DNA of 64,000 bases from Christiangramia salexigens. Lineage in GTDB: Bacteria > Bacteroidota > Bacteroidia > Flavobacteriales > Flavobacteriaceae. A program made the position numbers and the translations under genes. The stretch is taken from contig NZ_CP018153.1 of NCBI RefSeq assembly GCF_001889005.1, positions 1,398,501-1,462,500 on the forward strand. Direction: 5' to 3'. Below, piece after piece: positions 26,555 to 36,790 of this stretch; position 1 is the first letter of the stretch; each line of letters begins with the position of its first letter. The notes beneath the pieces are model-generated. The model saw only the letters and a list, made by a program, of their open reading frames with translations, had not been told where the DNA came from and made no database searches.

Positions 26555-27520
26555 TTGAAACTTAGCGACCAAATCATTTCTACTGCAAAAGAAACAATTT
26601 CCAACGAAGCAGAAGCAATTGCGAACCTCGAAAATTTCATAGACGAAGAATTTATTCAGGCAGTTGAAACAATTTACCGATCTGAGGGTCGTGTAGTCGT
26701 TACGGGAATTGGTAAAAGTGCTATTATCGCCAACAAGATCGTAGCCACTTTAAATTCTACCGGAACCCCCGCCATCTTTATGCATGCAGCAGATGCTATA
26801 CATGGTGATCTGGGAATAGTTCAGACCAATGATGTGGTGATCTGTATCTCAAAAAGCGGAAATAGCCCCGAGATCAAAGTTCTGGTTCCGCTAATTAAAA
26901 ATTTCAACAATACCTTAATCGGCTTAACGGCAAACAAAGAGTCTTTTCTTGGTAAGGAAGCAGATTTTGTATTAAACTGTTACGTAGAAAAAGAAGCTTG
27001 CCCAAATAACCTCGCTCCTACTACAAGTACCACCGCGCAGATGGTGATTGGTGATGCTGTAGCGATCTGCCTGTTAAACCTTAAAGGATTTACAAGCAAG
27101 GATTTCGCGAAATATCACCCGGGTGGTTCGCTTGGTAAAAAGTTATATTTAAGGGTAAGTGATATCACATCTCAGAATTTAAAACCTGAAGTAAGCCCAG
27201 ATGCAAATGTGGCGGATACGATAATCGAAATTTCAGAAAAAATGTTAGGTGTTACCGCGGTTGTCGACGATGGTGAGATCATTGGGATTATTACCGATGG
27301 TGATATTAGAAGAATGCTTAAGAACCATTCTGAAATAAAAGGGCTAAAAGCTAGAGATATCATGAGCGCAAGACCTAAAACCATAGACCAGGAAGAACTG
27401 GCAGTAGAAGCCCTAGAAGTATTGGAAAAGAATAAAATTTCTCAGCTTCTTGCTGTGGAGAACGGAAAATATGCAGGGGTGGTTCATTTACATAATCTAA
27501 TTAGAGAAGGAATTTTATAA
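26555..27520 (+). CDS. kdsD: Arabinose-5-phosphate isomerase (KdsD/KpsF)
   Basis: Makes arabinose-5-phosphate from ribulose-5-phosphate for Kdo, the inner sugar of lipopolysaccharide. 321 residues from a TTG start. SIS domain (about 30-180) with VVVTGIGKSAIIANKI, ISKSGNSPEI and HPGGSLGKKL; two CBS domains follow (about 205-320), the usual composition. First gene of a four-gene group with tatC, an AhpD-like gene and lptB. Confidence 0.93.
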   Translation: MKLSDQIISTAKETISNEAEAIANLENFIDEEFIQAVETIYRSEGRVVVTGIGKSAIIANKIVATLNSTGTPAIFMHAADAIHGDLGIVQTNDVVICISKSGNSPEIKVLVPLIKNFNNTLIGLTANKESFLGKEADFVLNCYVEKEACPNNLAPTTSTTAQMVIGDAVAICLLNLKGFTSKDFAKYHPGGSLGKKLYLRVSDITSQNLKPEVSPDANVADTIIEISEKMLGVTAVVDDGEIIGIITDGDIRRMLKNHSEIKGLKARDIMSARPKTIDQEELAVEALEVLEKNKISQLLAVENGKYAGVVHLHNLIREGIL

Positions 27521-28353
27521 TGGAGAGAATAGCCCCTCAGGAAGACCCCTCGAATGAAATGTCGTTTTTAGACCATCTTGAAGAATTAAGATGGCATCTA
27601 ATTAGAGCTACTCTGGCTGTGGTAATTGCAGGTGGGGTTGCCTTTATATTGAAAAGCTTCATTTTTGATGTTTTGCTATTTGGGCCGGCCAATGGTGATT
27701 TTTTCTCCTATCAGGTGCTTTGCCGATTATCCGGTGTTTTTGGAATAGATGGAGGATTCTGCGATCAGGAAATGCCTTTCAGGATCCAGAGTAGGACTAT
27801 GGGTGGACAGTTCTCTGCCCACGTATGGACATCAATTACCGCAGGATTTATCATCGCTTTCCCATATATCATTTATGAATTCTGGAAATTCGTAGCACCG
27901 GCTATGCACGGCCACGAACGAAAACATGCCAAAGGCTTTATTTTTATTACCTCAATCCTGTTTTTCCTGGGAGTTCTGTTTGGCTATTATGTGGTAACCC
28001 CGCTTTCCATCAATTTCCTTGGAAAATATCAGGTAAGTGAAACGGTATTTAACGATTTTGACCTTAGCAGCTATATAAGCCTGGTACGAGCCTCGGTTCT
28101 TGCCAGTGGACTTATTTTTGAATTACCTATTGTGATCTATTTCCTTACGAAAGTAGGAGTGGTTACTCCTGAATTCCTAAGAAAATATAGAAAATATGCC
28201 CTGGTGATCGTTCTGATCCTTTCTGCGATCATTACCCCACCAGACATTGTAAGTCAGATCATTGTTGCTATTCCTGTTTTAGTGCTATATGAAGTGAGTA
28301 TACTAATATCCAGGATCATTTATAGAAAAGAAGAAGAAAAATTAAAAAAATAA
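27520..28353 (+). CDS. tatC: Sec-independent protein translocase TatC
   Basis: 277 residues, about six membrane helices. The conserved N-terminal MSFLDHLEELRWHLIRA and FELPIVIYFLTKVGVVTPEFLRKYRKYALVI (given in part) are diagnostic. Exports folded, twin-arginine-tagged proteins together with TatA, which is not in this window. The start overlaps the kdsD stop by one base (TAATG), so the genes are translationally coupled. A loop between helices 1 and 2 is long, as common in Bacteroidota. Confidence 0.96.
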   Translation: MERIAPQEDPSNEMSFLDHLEELRWHLIRATLAVVIAGGVAFILKSFIFDVLLFGPANGDFFSYQVLCRLSGVFGIDGGFCDQEMPFRIQSRTMGGQFSAHVWTSITAGFIIAFPYIIYEFWKFVAPAMHGHERKHAKGFIFITSILFFLGVLFGYYVVTPLSINFLGKYQVSETVFNDFDLSSYISLVRASVLASGLIFELPIVIYFLTKVGVVTPEFLRKYRKYALVIVLILSAIITPPDIVSQIIVAIPVLVLYEVSILISRIIYRKEEEKLKK

Positions 28354-28356
28354 GCT

Positions 28357-28707
28357 ATGATTAATGAAGTAGACGAATTCAATTCGTACCGTGCCAAGAT
28401 GAACGACAAAATCTTGTCAGAAAATAACAAAGTTTTAAAACGTATTTTTAATCTGGACACTAATGCTTTTGCTGAAGGTGCCCTGGATAAAAAAACAAAA
28501 GAACTTTTAGGTCTGGTCGCTTCTACTGTACTAAGATGCGACGATTGCGTTAAATATCATCTGGAATCCAGTTTCAAGGAAGGCATCAAGCGCGAAGAAG
28601 TGATGGAAACCTTAAGTATCGGTACACTTATTGGAGGAACTATCGTAATTCCTCACCTAAGAAGAGCTTTTGAATACTGGGAGGCATTGGAAGCTGCTGA
28701 AAAATAA
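28357..28707 (+). CDS. Carboxymuconolactone decarboxylase / AhpD-like protein
   Basis: 116 residues with [12 protein letters not shown], the CxxC...H motif of the AhpD-like alkylhydroperoxidase branch, in a mainly helical fold. Members reduce peroxides through the cysteine pair, or are of unknown role. It starts 3 bases after tatC and belongs to the kdsD-tatC-lptB transcript. Confidence 0.87.
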   Translation: MINEVDEFNSYRAKMNDKILSENNKVLKRIFNLDTNAFAEGALDKKTKELLGLVASTVLRCDDCVKYHLESSFKEGIKREEVMETLSIGTLIGGTIVIPHLRRAFEYWEALEAAEK

Positions 28708-28745
28708 ACGTATATTTTTCTGAAAAAGAATTAAAACATTTGATC

Positions 28746-29486
28746 ATGAAACTACGCGCTGAAAACCTTGTAAAGACCTATAAAGGAAGAAATGTTGTGA
28801 AAGGCATTTCTGTAGAAGTAAATCAGGGTGAGATCGTGGGTTTACTGGGGCCTAACGGAGCCGGTAAAACTACATCTTTTTACATGATCGTTGGTTTGAT
28901 CAAACCCAACAGTGGTGATATTATTCTGGATAAAGTGAATATCACGAAATATCCTATGTATAAGCGTGCTCAGCATGGTATAGGTTATCTGGCACAGGAA
29001 GCCTCCGTATTTAGGAAGCTCAGTATAGAGGATAATATTATGAGTGTTCTGGAACTTACCAAGCTTTCCAAAAAGGAACGAATGATGAAGATGGAATCGC
29101 TGATAGAGGAATTCGGTTTGAGTCATATCCGTAAGAATCGCGGCGACCTTTTAAGCGGTGGGGAAAGACGAAGAACAGAGATCGCAAGGGCGCTTGCGAC
29201 AGATCCTAACTTCATATTACTGGATGAACCTTTCGCCGGGGTAGATCCGGTTGCTGTAGAAGACATTCAACGGATTGTAGCTCAGCTTAAAGACAAGAAT
29301 ATCGGAATTCTTATTACAGATCACAACGTACAGGAAACCCTTGCCATCACAGACCGTACTTACCTGATGTTCGAAGGAAGCATCTTAAAACATGGTATTC
29401 CGGAAGAACTAGCCGAAGATGAGATGGTACGAAAAGTCTATCTGGGACAGAACTTCGAGTTAAGAAAGAAGAAGCTTTTTACTTAA
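28746..29486 (+). CDS. lptB: LPS export ABC transporter ATP-binding protein LptB
   Basis: ATPase that powers extraction of lipopolysaccharide from the inner membrane with LptFG. 246 residues from ATG at 28746 (a TTG two codons upstream is less likely). Walker [11 protein letters not shown]-loop LAQEASVF, signature [16 protein letters not shown], Walker [14 protein letters not shown] and H-loop ITDHNV, with the LptB-type C-terminus. Its last 4 bases overlap the 3' end of convergent pssA. Confidence 0.96.
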   Translation: MKLRAENLVKTYKGRNVVKGISVEVNQGEIVGLLGPNGAGKTTSFYMIVGLIKPNSGDIILDKVNITKYPMYKRAQHGIGYLAQEASVFRKLSIEDNIMSVLELTKLSKKERMMKMESLIEEFGLSHIRKNRGDLLSGGERRRTEIARALATDPNFILLDEPFAGVDPVAVEDIQRIVAQLKDKNIGILITDHNVQETLAITDRTYLMFEGSILKHGIPEELAEDEMVRKVYLGQNFELRKKKLFT

Positions 29487-30235
29487 GATTTAATTTCTTT
29501 CCTATTCGAGATCATTGATAACAGCACATACAGCAGAATTATTACCGGGATCGCGATAAACTGAAGGTATATAATCAGCAAAACACAAGTCAGTAAAAAC
29601 AAGTATCTCATTTTATTCGCACCAAAACTCCAATCCGAAAATTTAAGTGCAAAAAGTGGCAATTCCGCATTCAGAAGATAACAACTAACCAGGGTTAGTC
29701 CAATTAAGAACCATTCATTCATCAGTAAAGCCGTAACCATAGGAACCAGCTGATAGGTCATGATCAATGGCAGGCTGAGAATTAATAAGGCGTTTGCCGG
29801 AGTGGGAAGACCAATAAAAGAATCGGTTTGTTTCTCATCTACATTAAATTTAGCCAGTCTGTAGGCCGAAGCCAGAATTATAAATAATCCTATCAAAGCC
29901 AGTGGTTTTATCTGTACATCGAATAGTGAGCTCTCCCAGTCTGCTGCAAGACCGCTTGCTGATGGCAATGCCTTATTTAGCAACTGATACATTACTATCC
30001 CCGGAACTACTCCGCTGGTAACCACATCGGCCAGAGAATCCAGCTGAAGGCCAACCTCGCTCTTCACATTTAGTAATCTTGCAGCCAGTCCGTCGAAAAA
30101 ATCAAAAAAAATACCGGCAGCTACGAAGATCGCAGCCAGAACCAGATTGCCTTTAACTGCAAAAATCACGGCTAGACTTCCGCTAAAAAGATTTAATAGA
30201 GTAATGAAATTGGGAATATGGCGTTTTATGCGCAT
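29483..30235 (-). CDS. pssA: CDP-diacylglycerol-serine O-phosphatidyltransferase
   Basis: Inner-membrane enzyme making phosphatidylserine, the precursor of phosphatidylethanolamine. 250 residues, about seven membrane helices, with the CDP-alcohol phosphotransferase motif [14 protein letters not shown], then [14 protein letters not shown] (D-x2-D-G-x2-A-R-x8-G-x3-D-x3-D). N-terminal start [19 protein letters not shown] is typical. Convergent with lptB with a 4-base overlap. Confidence 0.94.
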   Translation of the reverse strand: MRIKRHIPNFITLLNLFSGSLAVIFAVKGNLVLAAIFVAAGIFFDFFDGLAARLLNVKSEVGLQLDSLADVVTSGVVPGIVMYQLLNKALPSASGLAADWESSLFDVQIKPLALIGLFIILASAYRLAKFNVDEKQTDSFIGLPTPANALLILSLPLIMTYQLVPMVTALLMNEWFLIGLTLVSCYLLNAELPLFALKFSDWSFGANKMRYLFLLTCVLLIIYLQFIAIPVIILLYVLLSMISNRKEIKS

Positions 30236-30340
30236 GGAAAAAGTTGGTTTAAAGTTTACTAAACTAATATTTTGATTTGAAAAAACTTTAAAAAAAATGT
30301 TATTGTCCTGAGCAATATTTTTGAAGCTATTGAAGAATGA

Positions 30341-30370
30341 TTGAGTTCACAAAGAAGTTTGTTATTTTTG
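30341..30370 (+). promoter_or_regulatory. Putative promoter of lnt
   Basis: TTG (30341-30343), 19-base spacer, then TATTTTTG (30363-30370), a close match to the Bacteroidota TTG-n19-TAnnTTTG pattern, 17 bases before the ATG at 30387. The best promoter candidate in the window. Confidence 0.62.
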
Positions 30371-30386
30371 GGGAGACCTGAATCTT

Positions 30387-31979
30387 ATGAAGAATATTTT
30401 TTATGCTCTTTTAGCCGGAACTTTGCTGGCTCTATCCTGGCCCACCTATGGCTTCCCTCTCATAATTTTTACTGCTTTCGTTCCCCTCCTTTTTGGGGAA
30501 ATGAATATCCGGAATTCACAATATTCATGGAAGAAATTAAGGGTTTTTGGTCTGGCCTACCTCAGCTTTTTCATATGGAATCTTATTACCACCTACTGGA
30601 TTTATTTTTCGACTCCTTTTGGTGGAGCCTTTGCCATTCTGGTCAATTCGCTTTTAATGGCGCTGGTATTCCTTCTTTATCACCTGGTTGCCAAGCGTAC
30701 CGGCTTCGGTGCAGCAGCTACATTTCTAATAAGTATCTGGATCGTTTTTGAAAAAATACACCTTAACTGGGATTTCTCCTGGCCATGGCTAAATCTGGGA
30801 AATGTCTTTTCAGAATACACCAACTGGGTGCAATGGTATGAGTACACCGGAACCTTTGGAGGCACCTTATGGATCTGGCTTCTGAATATCGCAATATTTA
30901 AAGCCATCCTACAGTATCGTCAATTCAAAGTGAAGATAATAATATATCGTGCCGTAATTAAGATAGGCCTGTTAATGGGCTTGCCCCTAACTATCTCCTA
31001 TGTAATTTTGTCAAATTACGAAGCACCTGAAGAAAAGATAAATGTCAGTATTCTTCAACCGAACATAAACCCTTATACAGAGAAGTACAATACTACCGAT
31101 ACGCGTATAGGAGAATTGTTAATGAAATTAGCAGAAGAAGGAACAGATTCCACAACCGACCTGATTCTTGCTCCTGAAACAGTTTTCGCCGATGGAACAA
31201 GATTGCCTGAGTTAGGAATTTCTGAAGCGGTATTCTTCGGTAATGAAATTAGCCGGAAAGCGGGCGACATCAGCTTTTTGGGAGGCATAAGTTTATATGA
31301 ACGTTTTAGTGATCCAAAAAAAGTAAGAAAGCAATCCAACCAGATTGGCCCAATGGACTGGTATGATGATTATAATTCGGCTTTTTTGGTAAAGTATTCG
31401 GCAGATACCACCCAACTCTACCATAAATCCAAGCTTGTGGTAGGTGTTGAAAATTTTCCGTATCAGAGCATTTTAAAACCGGTCTTGGGAGACATCATGA
31501 TAGATCTTGGGGGAACTGTGGCCATGAAGACCACCCAGGATAATCGCGAAGTTCTTAACCTCAGCAAAAACATTGGCACAGCTCCCATAATTTGTTATGA
31601 ATCTGTTTATGGGGAGTACGTCACCGATTATGTAAAAAATGGCGCCAGTTTTCTAAGTATTATTACCAATGATGCCTGGTGGGGAAATACTCAGGGACAT
31701 AAACAACATTTAAGTTATGCCCGACTTCGAGCCGTGGAAACCAGAAGATTTGTTGCCAGAAGTGCTAATACCGGCATCTCAGCGATCATAGATGATAAAG
31801 GCGAGATCCTGAAATCTTTGGGTTATGAAAAACGTGGTTTTATTAAAGGAGAGATAGGAATTAAGGAGGGAGAAACATTCTATGTTCAATACGGAAATTA
31901 TATCGCAAGAATCGCTCAGTTCCTGGCCCTGTTCATTTTTCTTTTTTCCATGATCAAATTCAAAAGGAATAGACCCTGA
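30387..31979 (+). CDS. lnt: Apolipoprotein N-acyltransferase
   Basis: Adds the third acyl chain to lipoproteins in the inner membrane. 530 residues: about seven N-terminal helices (to about 210), then a nitrilase domain. Catalytic triad by motif: Glu in LILAPETVF, Lys in YHKSKLVVGVENFPY, Cys in PIICYESVYGEY; a last membrane helix (IAQFLALFIFLFSMI) closes the protein. Own promoter; convergent with the polysaccharide locus. Confidence 0.95.
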   Translation: MKNIFYALLAGTLLALSWPTYGFPLIIFTAFVPLLFGEMNIRNSQYSWKKLRVFGLAYLSFFIWNLITTYWIYFSTPFGGAFAILVNSLLMALVFLLYHLVAKRTGFGAAATFLISIWIVFEKIHLNWDFSWPWLNLGNVFSEYTNWVQWYEYTGTFGGTLWIWLLNIAIFKAILQYRQFKVKIIIYRAVIKIGLLMGLPLTISYVILSNYEAPEEKINVSILQPNINPYTEKYNTTDTRIGELLMKLAEEGTDSTTDLILAPETVFADGTRLPELGISEAVFFGNEISRKAGDISFLGGISLYERFSDPKKVRKQSNQIGPMDWYDDYNSAFLVKYSADTTQLYHKSKLVVGVENFPYQSILKPVLGDIMIDLGGTVAMKTTQDNREVLNLSKNIGTAPIICYESVYGEYVTDYVKNGASFLSIITNDAWWGNTQGHKQHLSYARLRAVETRRFVARSANTGISAIIDDKGEILKSLGYEKRGFIKGEIGIKEGETFYVQYGNYIARIAQFLALFIFLFSMIKFKRNRP

Positions 31980-32012
31980 TCTAAGTTATAATTGAAAATG
32001 TTACTTCTCGAT

Positions 32013-33407
32013 CTATTGACCCCGAAAAAAGATCACTGTACTTAAGGTTTTTAGAAGTATGCTTAAATCCAGGAAGACTCCTCTATGCTTGATATAATAT
32101 AGATCATACTGCAGTTTTTCCAGGCTATCGTCATGGCAATCCCCATATTTAGCCATTACCTGAGCCCAACCTGTAAGCCCCGGTTTTATCACATGACGCG
32201 TATCATAGAATGGAATTAACTCAGAGAGTTCCTTCACAAAAATAGGTCTTTCTGGTCTTGGACCTATAAGGCTCATATCTCCTTTGAAAACATTATAGAA
32301 CTGAGGGAATTCATCTATCCTGGAGCGTCTCATGATCTTTCCAAATTTGGTGATTCGGTAATCGTTCTTCACCGCATATTGAGGACCAGATTTTTCAGAA
32401 TTATCAGGCATGGTTCTAAATTTTAGTATTTTAAACACTTTTCCATGTTTCCCTACTCTATCCTGCGTATAAAATAACTTTCCTCGGTTTCCCAGTAAAT
32501 TCCCTATCAGAACCAATGGTAATAAGCATAATCCTATTAGCATTCCAATTATGGAAACGATCACGTCAAAGATCCGGAAAACGAACATGTAGAACTTATT
32601 CTGATTACTTCTGCTAAAAGGAAAGTATTTATAGAAATCCTTATCTACATTCTGCACAGGGATCCTTCTGGTAATTTCTTCATATACCTGAGTATAATCA
32701 CGAATTGGAAAACCCTTTTTTAGAAGCTCACTAAGCTCATTATAAAGACTTAACATTAAACCTCGCTGATAAGCGCTGGCAACTACTACTTCGTTTATAT
32801 GATGCTCTTTAATTGCATTCTGAAGCTCCCCTACCTCAAACCTGATCATTCTCTCCTTATTGAATTCTGTCCTGATCTTAAGATCGGTATTGATATAACC
32901 TACTACAAAATAATTCGGATCAGATTTTTGCAGTGACTCGGCTATAAGTTTAATATCAAAGGAATCACCAACCACCAAAACGCGTTTGTAAAATCTAGGT
33001 GAAGAGATCAGGCTTATATAAAGAAACCTCCAAATGAGTAAAGCTCCGGCAATTGAGATAAAAAAGAACAGGATCTGCAAACGATTATCCGGTAAGGTAG
33101 GTGTCAGAAAAGGGGTCAGCATATAAAACAAGACAGTAAGACTGGTTGTAAGCATTACATTCTTGATGATACTATCAAACCGGTCAGCCTTTTGAAGATC
33201 GTATAGCTCAAATACATTCCCAAATAAATTCAGATACACCAATAACACTAGCGTCCAATACCAGTTATCGGCGTCTATACTGAAATAATCAAAACGAAAA
33301 ATGATCCCTACCACAGCAAGTGTAAGCAGGACTCCCGCCATATCGAAGAGTCGCAATAGCAGTTTTCGTTCAGAAATTTCAAAGTGAAAAAGGGGCTTCT
33401 TTGACAT
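32013..33407 (-). CDS. Polyprenyl-phosphate sugar-1-phosphate transferase (WcaJ/WbaP-type)
   Basis: Initiating enzyme of glycan assembly: moves a sugar-1-phosphate from a nucleotide sugar to undecaprenyl phosphate. 464 residues: four or so N-terminal helices (to about 130), a CoA-binding-like middle (RVLVVGDSFDIKLIAE), a fifth helix (about 280-300) and the bacterial sugar transferase domain (FKILKFRTMPDN, RRSRIDEFPQFYNVFKGDMSLIGPRP, KPGLTGWAQV). Last gene on the minus strand of the polysaccharide locus. Which sugar is used is not known. Confidence 0.93.
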   Translation of the reverse strand: MSKKPLFHFEISERKLLLRLFDMAGVLLTLAVVGIIFRFDYFSIDADNWYWTLVLLVYLNLFGNVFELYDLQKADRFDSIIKNVMLTTSLTVLFYMLTPFLTPTLPDNRLQILFFFISIAGALLIWRFLYISLISSPRFYKRVLVVGDSFDIKLIAESLQKSDPNYFVVGYINTDLKIRTEFNKERMIRFEVGELQNAIKEHHINEVVVASAYQRGLMLSLYNELSELLKKGFPIRDYTQVYEEITRRIPVQNVDKDFYKYFPFSRSNQNKFYMFVFRIFDVIVSIIGMLIGLCLLPLVLIGNLLGNRGKLFYTQDRVGKHGKVFKILKFRTMPDNSEKSGPQYAVKNDYRITKFGKIMRRSRIDEFPQFYNVFKGDMSLIGPRPERPIFVKELSELIPFYDTRHVIKPGLTGWAQVMAKYGDCHDDSLEKLQYDLYYIKHRGVFLDLSILLKTLSTVIFFRGQ

Positions 33408-33445
33408 AGCTGCAACGTTTCAGCTGAGGCGTAAATATATAATTT

Positions 33446-34456
33446 TTACACCAACAATTCTCTCCAAAGCACCTTAACCTTATCCCAGGCAAAGCTTTCA
33501 GCTTTTGCTCTTGAATTTTCACTTATTAAATGGCTAAGTTCAGGTTGCTCAACAAGCAACTTTATTGCAGCAGCCATAACCTCTGGCTCGTCTCTTTCAA
33601 CAAGTAAACCTGTTGTTTTGTCTTCAATTAAATATGGAATGCCCCCAACATTGGTAGAAACCACAGGCATTCCTAGTGCCATAGCCTCGATCACACTCAC
33701 AGGTGTATTATCTATAGAGGTCGTATTCAAAAAGATATCGTATTCTTCTGAGAGGTCAACCCATTCAGTCTTACTTAGTTTACCGCAGAACCTAACCGGC
33801 AAATCCTTTTCCCGTACAAGGATTTTAAGACTTTGAAGATCGGTATTCTTCTCGGGTCCTACCATGCAAAGCTCGGCATCCAAATTATCCCTAATAAGAA
33901 CTTCGAGAACCTGAATGGCCAGTTCCGGCCTATAAACCTCATCAAAAGCCCTCACCCACAAAATTCTTGGCTTAACATTCTTTCTTTCCTTATACGGATA
34001 TAAGTGAAGATCTATTGCATTAGGTATACTGACCAGATTATTAAACTTGAATTTATGGAGTCTATTCTTCAGGAATTCTGAAGGCACAATATTTTTTCTG
34101 GCTGAGCGAAACAAATCCAATATTCTTTCATCTGAATTAAGAAACCGCTCCTCCAGATTACCCCCATGTAAAATAAATATAAAAGGTAAGTTTAGAAATT
34201 TTGAAGTATAACCGCAAAGCACAGCATACCAGAAGTTAGAAGTACTATAGGTATCAATAAGAATAAGTTCCGTAGATCTGGAATGTCTTATAATATTTAT
34301 AAGCATATCAGCCAGACGCAGGAACTTATTTTGAAAAGACGACACCGCTTTTACCTGGTATCCTTCCTGCATTAAATGAGCTGGTAAGGTATCCACTCCG
34401 GTAGGAGACGCACCGTGTTTTTCCAGTTTATTACCTATATAAAGTATATACTTCAT
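33446..34456 (-). CDS. Glycosyltransferase family 4
   Basis: 336 residues from ATG at 34456 (MKYILYIGNKL); a longer frame upstream overlaps the previous gene. GT-B fold with LTWVR-like ILWVRAFDEVYRPELAIQVL, CMVGPEK, and the donor-site region DIFLNTTSIDNTPVSVIEAMALGMPV. Start overlaps the stop of the next upstream gene by 4 bases (ATGA). It is a clear paralogue of that gene, sharing ILYIGN, ILHGGNL and NTTSIDNTP. Acceptor and sugar unknown. Confidence 0.88.
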   Translation of the reverse strand: MKYILYIGNKLEKHGASPTGVDTLPAHLMQEGYQVKAVSSFQNKFLRLADMLINIIRHSRSTELILIDTYSTSNFWYAVLCGYTSKFLNLPFIFILHGGNLEERFLNSDERILDLFRSARKNIVPSEFLKNRLHKFKFNNLVSIPNAIDLHLYPYKERKNVKPRILWVRAFDEVYRPELAIQVLEVLIRDNLDAELCMVGPEKNTDLQSLKILVREKDLPVRFCGKLSKTEWVDLSEEYDIFLNTTSIDNTPVSVIEAMALGMPVVSTNVGGIPYLIEDKTTGLLVERDEPEVMAAAIKLLVEQPELSHLISENSRAKAESFAWDKVKVLWRELLV

Positions 34457-35469
34457 GAATCCAGGATACGATTCCACTTTTCCTTAACCAGATCCCAGTC
34501 AAATAACTCCACCTTCTGATGCCCGTGACGGGCCATTTCCCTGGCTTTATTCTGGTCCACCAGTAATTCCCTGATCGCATTCACCATAGCTTTTTCATCA
34601 TCTCCGGGCACTAATAATCCATCGTGACCATGTTCAATAAGCTGAGGCATTCCACCCACATCTGTACTAATCACTGGAAGTCCGAGGCTCATCGCTTCAA
34701 TAACGCTAATAGGAGTATTATCTATAGAAGTTGTATTGATAAAGAAATCATAGCTTGCAGCGAGTTGTGCCCAATGCTTTTTCTTAAGTTTCCCTGTAAA
34801 TCTTACATCGAGATCGTATTTCTTAGCCAGCTTTTTGCAGGTTGCCATGCTCCCGTCTTTTTCGGGTCCAACCATGCAAAGACTTGCTTCGGGATAGGTT
34901 TCCTTTAAAAGTCTTAAAACCTTTATTGCCATTAGCGGATTATACCGCTTTTGAAACCTCCTAACCCAAAGTAATTTTGGCCTGAATTGCTTTCGCTCCT
35001 TAAATGGATGATGATCTATTTTTATAGAATTAGGAATGATCTCCATATTCTTAAAGCCATAGGATTGAAAGATATCATATAGATATTTAGAAGGTGCAAT
35101 ATTGATCCTGGCATTTCCAAAAAGACTTCTACTCAGTTTACCGGAATGCTCAAGGCGATCAGGTAAATTTCCGCCATGGAGAATAGGTATATATTCGATA
35201 TCCAGCATCTGACAGGTTTTTGCCACCAGATATGCGTAATAAAAATTTAATGCTCCATAAGTATCTATCAGAACAATATCTGTGGAATTCTTATAATGTG
35301 CTATCAGGCCTAACATTTCAGCCAGACGCAAAGCCTTGTTGCTTTTGGTGGAAGCAGTACGCACCTTATAACCCTCTTTTCGAAGCATTTTACTAAAGAA
35401 AGAGATATAAGTAACCGTAAAACTATTAACCCGCAAGTCGTTTCCTATGTACAGGATCCTTTTTTTCAT
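34453..35469 (-). CDS. Glycosyltransferase family 4 (paralogue of its downstream neighbour)
   Basis: 338 residues with MKKRILYIGNDLRV, PILHGGNLPDRLEHSGKL, LLWVRRFQKRYNPLMAIKVL, CMVGPEKDGSM and DFFINTTSIDNTPISVIEAMSLGLPVIS. GT-B retaining transferase with the E-x7-E-type region in SVIEAMSLGLPVIST. Overlaps the polymerase gene by 44 bases upstream and the next transferase by 4 bases downstream. Probably adds a sugar to a lipid-linked glycan on the cytoplasmic face. Confidence 0.88.
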   Translation of the reverse strand: MKKRILYIGNDLRVNSFTVTYISFFSKMLRKEGYKVRTASTKSNKALRLAEMLGLIAHYKNSTDIVLIDTYGALNFYYAYLVAKTCQMLDIEYIPILHGGNLPDRLEHSGKLSRSLFGNARINIAPSKYLYDIFQSYGFKNMEIIPNSIKIDHHPFKERKQFRPKLLWVRRFQKRYNPLMAIKVLRLLKETYPEASLCMVGPEKDGSMATCKKLAKKYDLDVRFTGKLKKKHWAQLAASYDFFINTTSIDNTPISVIEAMSLGLPVISTDVGGMPQLIEHGHDGLLVPGDDEKAMVNAIRELLVDQNKAREMARHGHQKVELFDWDLVKEKWNRILDS

Positions 35470-36790
35470 CTACTATATATAATAATGCGAGTCCATAAAC
35501 AAATGCCGGCAGAGCAATCCGCATTGCCGAATGGTTGATCGTCATGAACCAAAAAGCCACAAAGGCAAGGAAATAATAATTGTTTCTAAATTTAAACCAA
35601 AAGGTAATTGGAACAAATATAAGGATACAAAGTGCAATAACTCCCAATATTCCATGTTCCGCCAGAAGCCTGCTTATTTCATTATGACTTGCAATCCCAA
35701 TTCCCAAGTTTTCTTGCCTATACTCCTTCCCTTTACCAACACCAATTCCAGTGATAGGGTGATGATAGAAAGCTGTTAATTCCGTTTCAATTAGCTCTAC
35801 TCTTCCTGTCGTAATATCATCTTCAAGTTTACCCATAGCATTTCTATTGCTATAGCGGTTTCCAATTAACCCTCCTGTCTCCATCGAACTAAAAACCCAA
35901 ACAACAATAAAAATTATGAGGACACCAAATATTTTAAAATTCAATTTTTGAAGAGATTTATTATTCTGTTTAGAATAATAAAACATTAAAAACGCTATCA
36001 CACATATAATTGCAGTAACTATACCTCCTCTGGAGAAACTAATAACTCCTCGATATCCTACCATTAATAAAAGCAAAGAATCTATAATATTAATTTTGAA
36101 ATTTTTTATGGTAAATAGTCGTGTGCTCAATAGAAAAACAGCTAACCCCATTATTGTAGAAATTTGATTAGGACCAAAACCACCTGTAGCCGCATAATTC
36201 CCCGAAAAATTTATTTGAATGGAATCAAGGCTAGGAGTATAAAATAGCAGATATACAGCTTGTGCTATAACTGGTAACAGTAACATTAACAGAACTCTTT
36301 GAAAATCTTCTTTCTTAATCTTCTTGTAATAACAATATAAAGCTGAAACTCCTAGGCAGACCGGTCCTGCCAAATTAAAGGCTACCTGTTTTCTGAACTC
36401 GAAGTCATAACTCATGGTAAAAGTCACCATAATAACACCGGGAAAAAGTATTAATAGATAAATCCAGAAAGGCACGGTCTTAGAGCTAGCGCCTTTAAAA
36501 AACATACCGATTACAAGAAATATTATCACCGCATATTTCCCGGTTTCATAAAAAACTACCGCACTGGTTTGTCGAAAAAAAACTTCTCCCCCTGCTAAAT
36601 AAGCAGCCGCCATGAGAGCCTCGTTTCCCCTATTTTTTCTATCTATAATAACAAATAAAAAAGAAGCTATTATTCCTAATAGAATTAATTTCGAAATTGA
36701 AGGAATAAGGTAAATTAAAACACCATAACCAAAATGCAATAATAGCATTTTAATGTAAAATTGGTTATTAATTTGATCGCTAGTTAACAT
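35426..36790 (-). CDS. O-antigen polymerase/ligase-type membrane protein (Wzy/WaaL family)
   Basis: 454 residues with about 11-12 hydrophobic helices and a larger periplasmic loop containing a conserved Arg/His region (ETELTAFYHHPITGIGVGKGKEYRQ and SHNEISRLLAEHGILG). This Wzy_C pattern is shared by polymerases and ligases, so the two cannot be told apart. It is the only such protein in the visible locus and so most likely the repeat-unit polymerase. Overlaps both neighbours (44 and 7 bases). Confidence 0.85.
   Translation of the reverse strand: MLTSDQINNQFYIKMLLLHFGYGVLIYLIPSISKLILLGIIASFLFVIIDRKNRGNEALMAAAYLAGGEVFFRQTSAVVFYETGKYAVIIFLVIGMFFKGASSKTVPFWIYLLILFPGVIMVTFTMSYDFEFRKQVAFNLAGPVCLGVSALYCYYKKIKKEDFQRVLLMLLLPVIAQAVYLLFYTPSLDSIQINFSGNYAATGGFGPNQISTIMGLAVFLLSTRLFTIKNFKINIIDSLLLLMVGYRGVISFSRGGIVTAIICVIAFLMFYYSKQNNKSLQKLNFKIFGVLIIFIVVWVFSSMETGGLIGNRYSNRNAMGKLEDDITTGRVELIETELTAFYHHPITGIGVGKGKEYRQENLGIGIASHNEISRLLAEHGILGVIALCILIFVPITFWFKFRNNYYFLAFVAFWFMTINHSAMRIALPAFVYGLALLYIVDEKKDPVHRKRLAG

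Noticed and set aside
30341..30751. Second plus-strand open frame at the start of lnt
   Set aside because: It is a frame-shifted shadow of lnt, begins inside the promoter and shows no domain.
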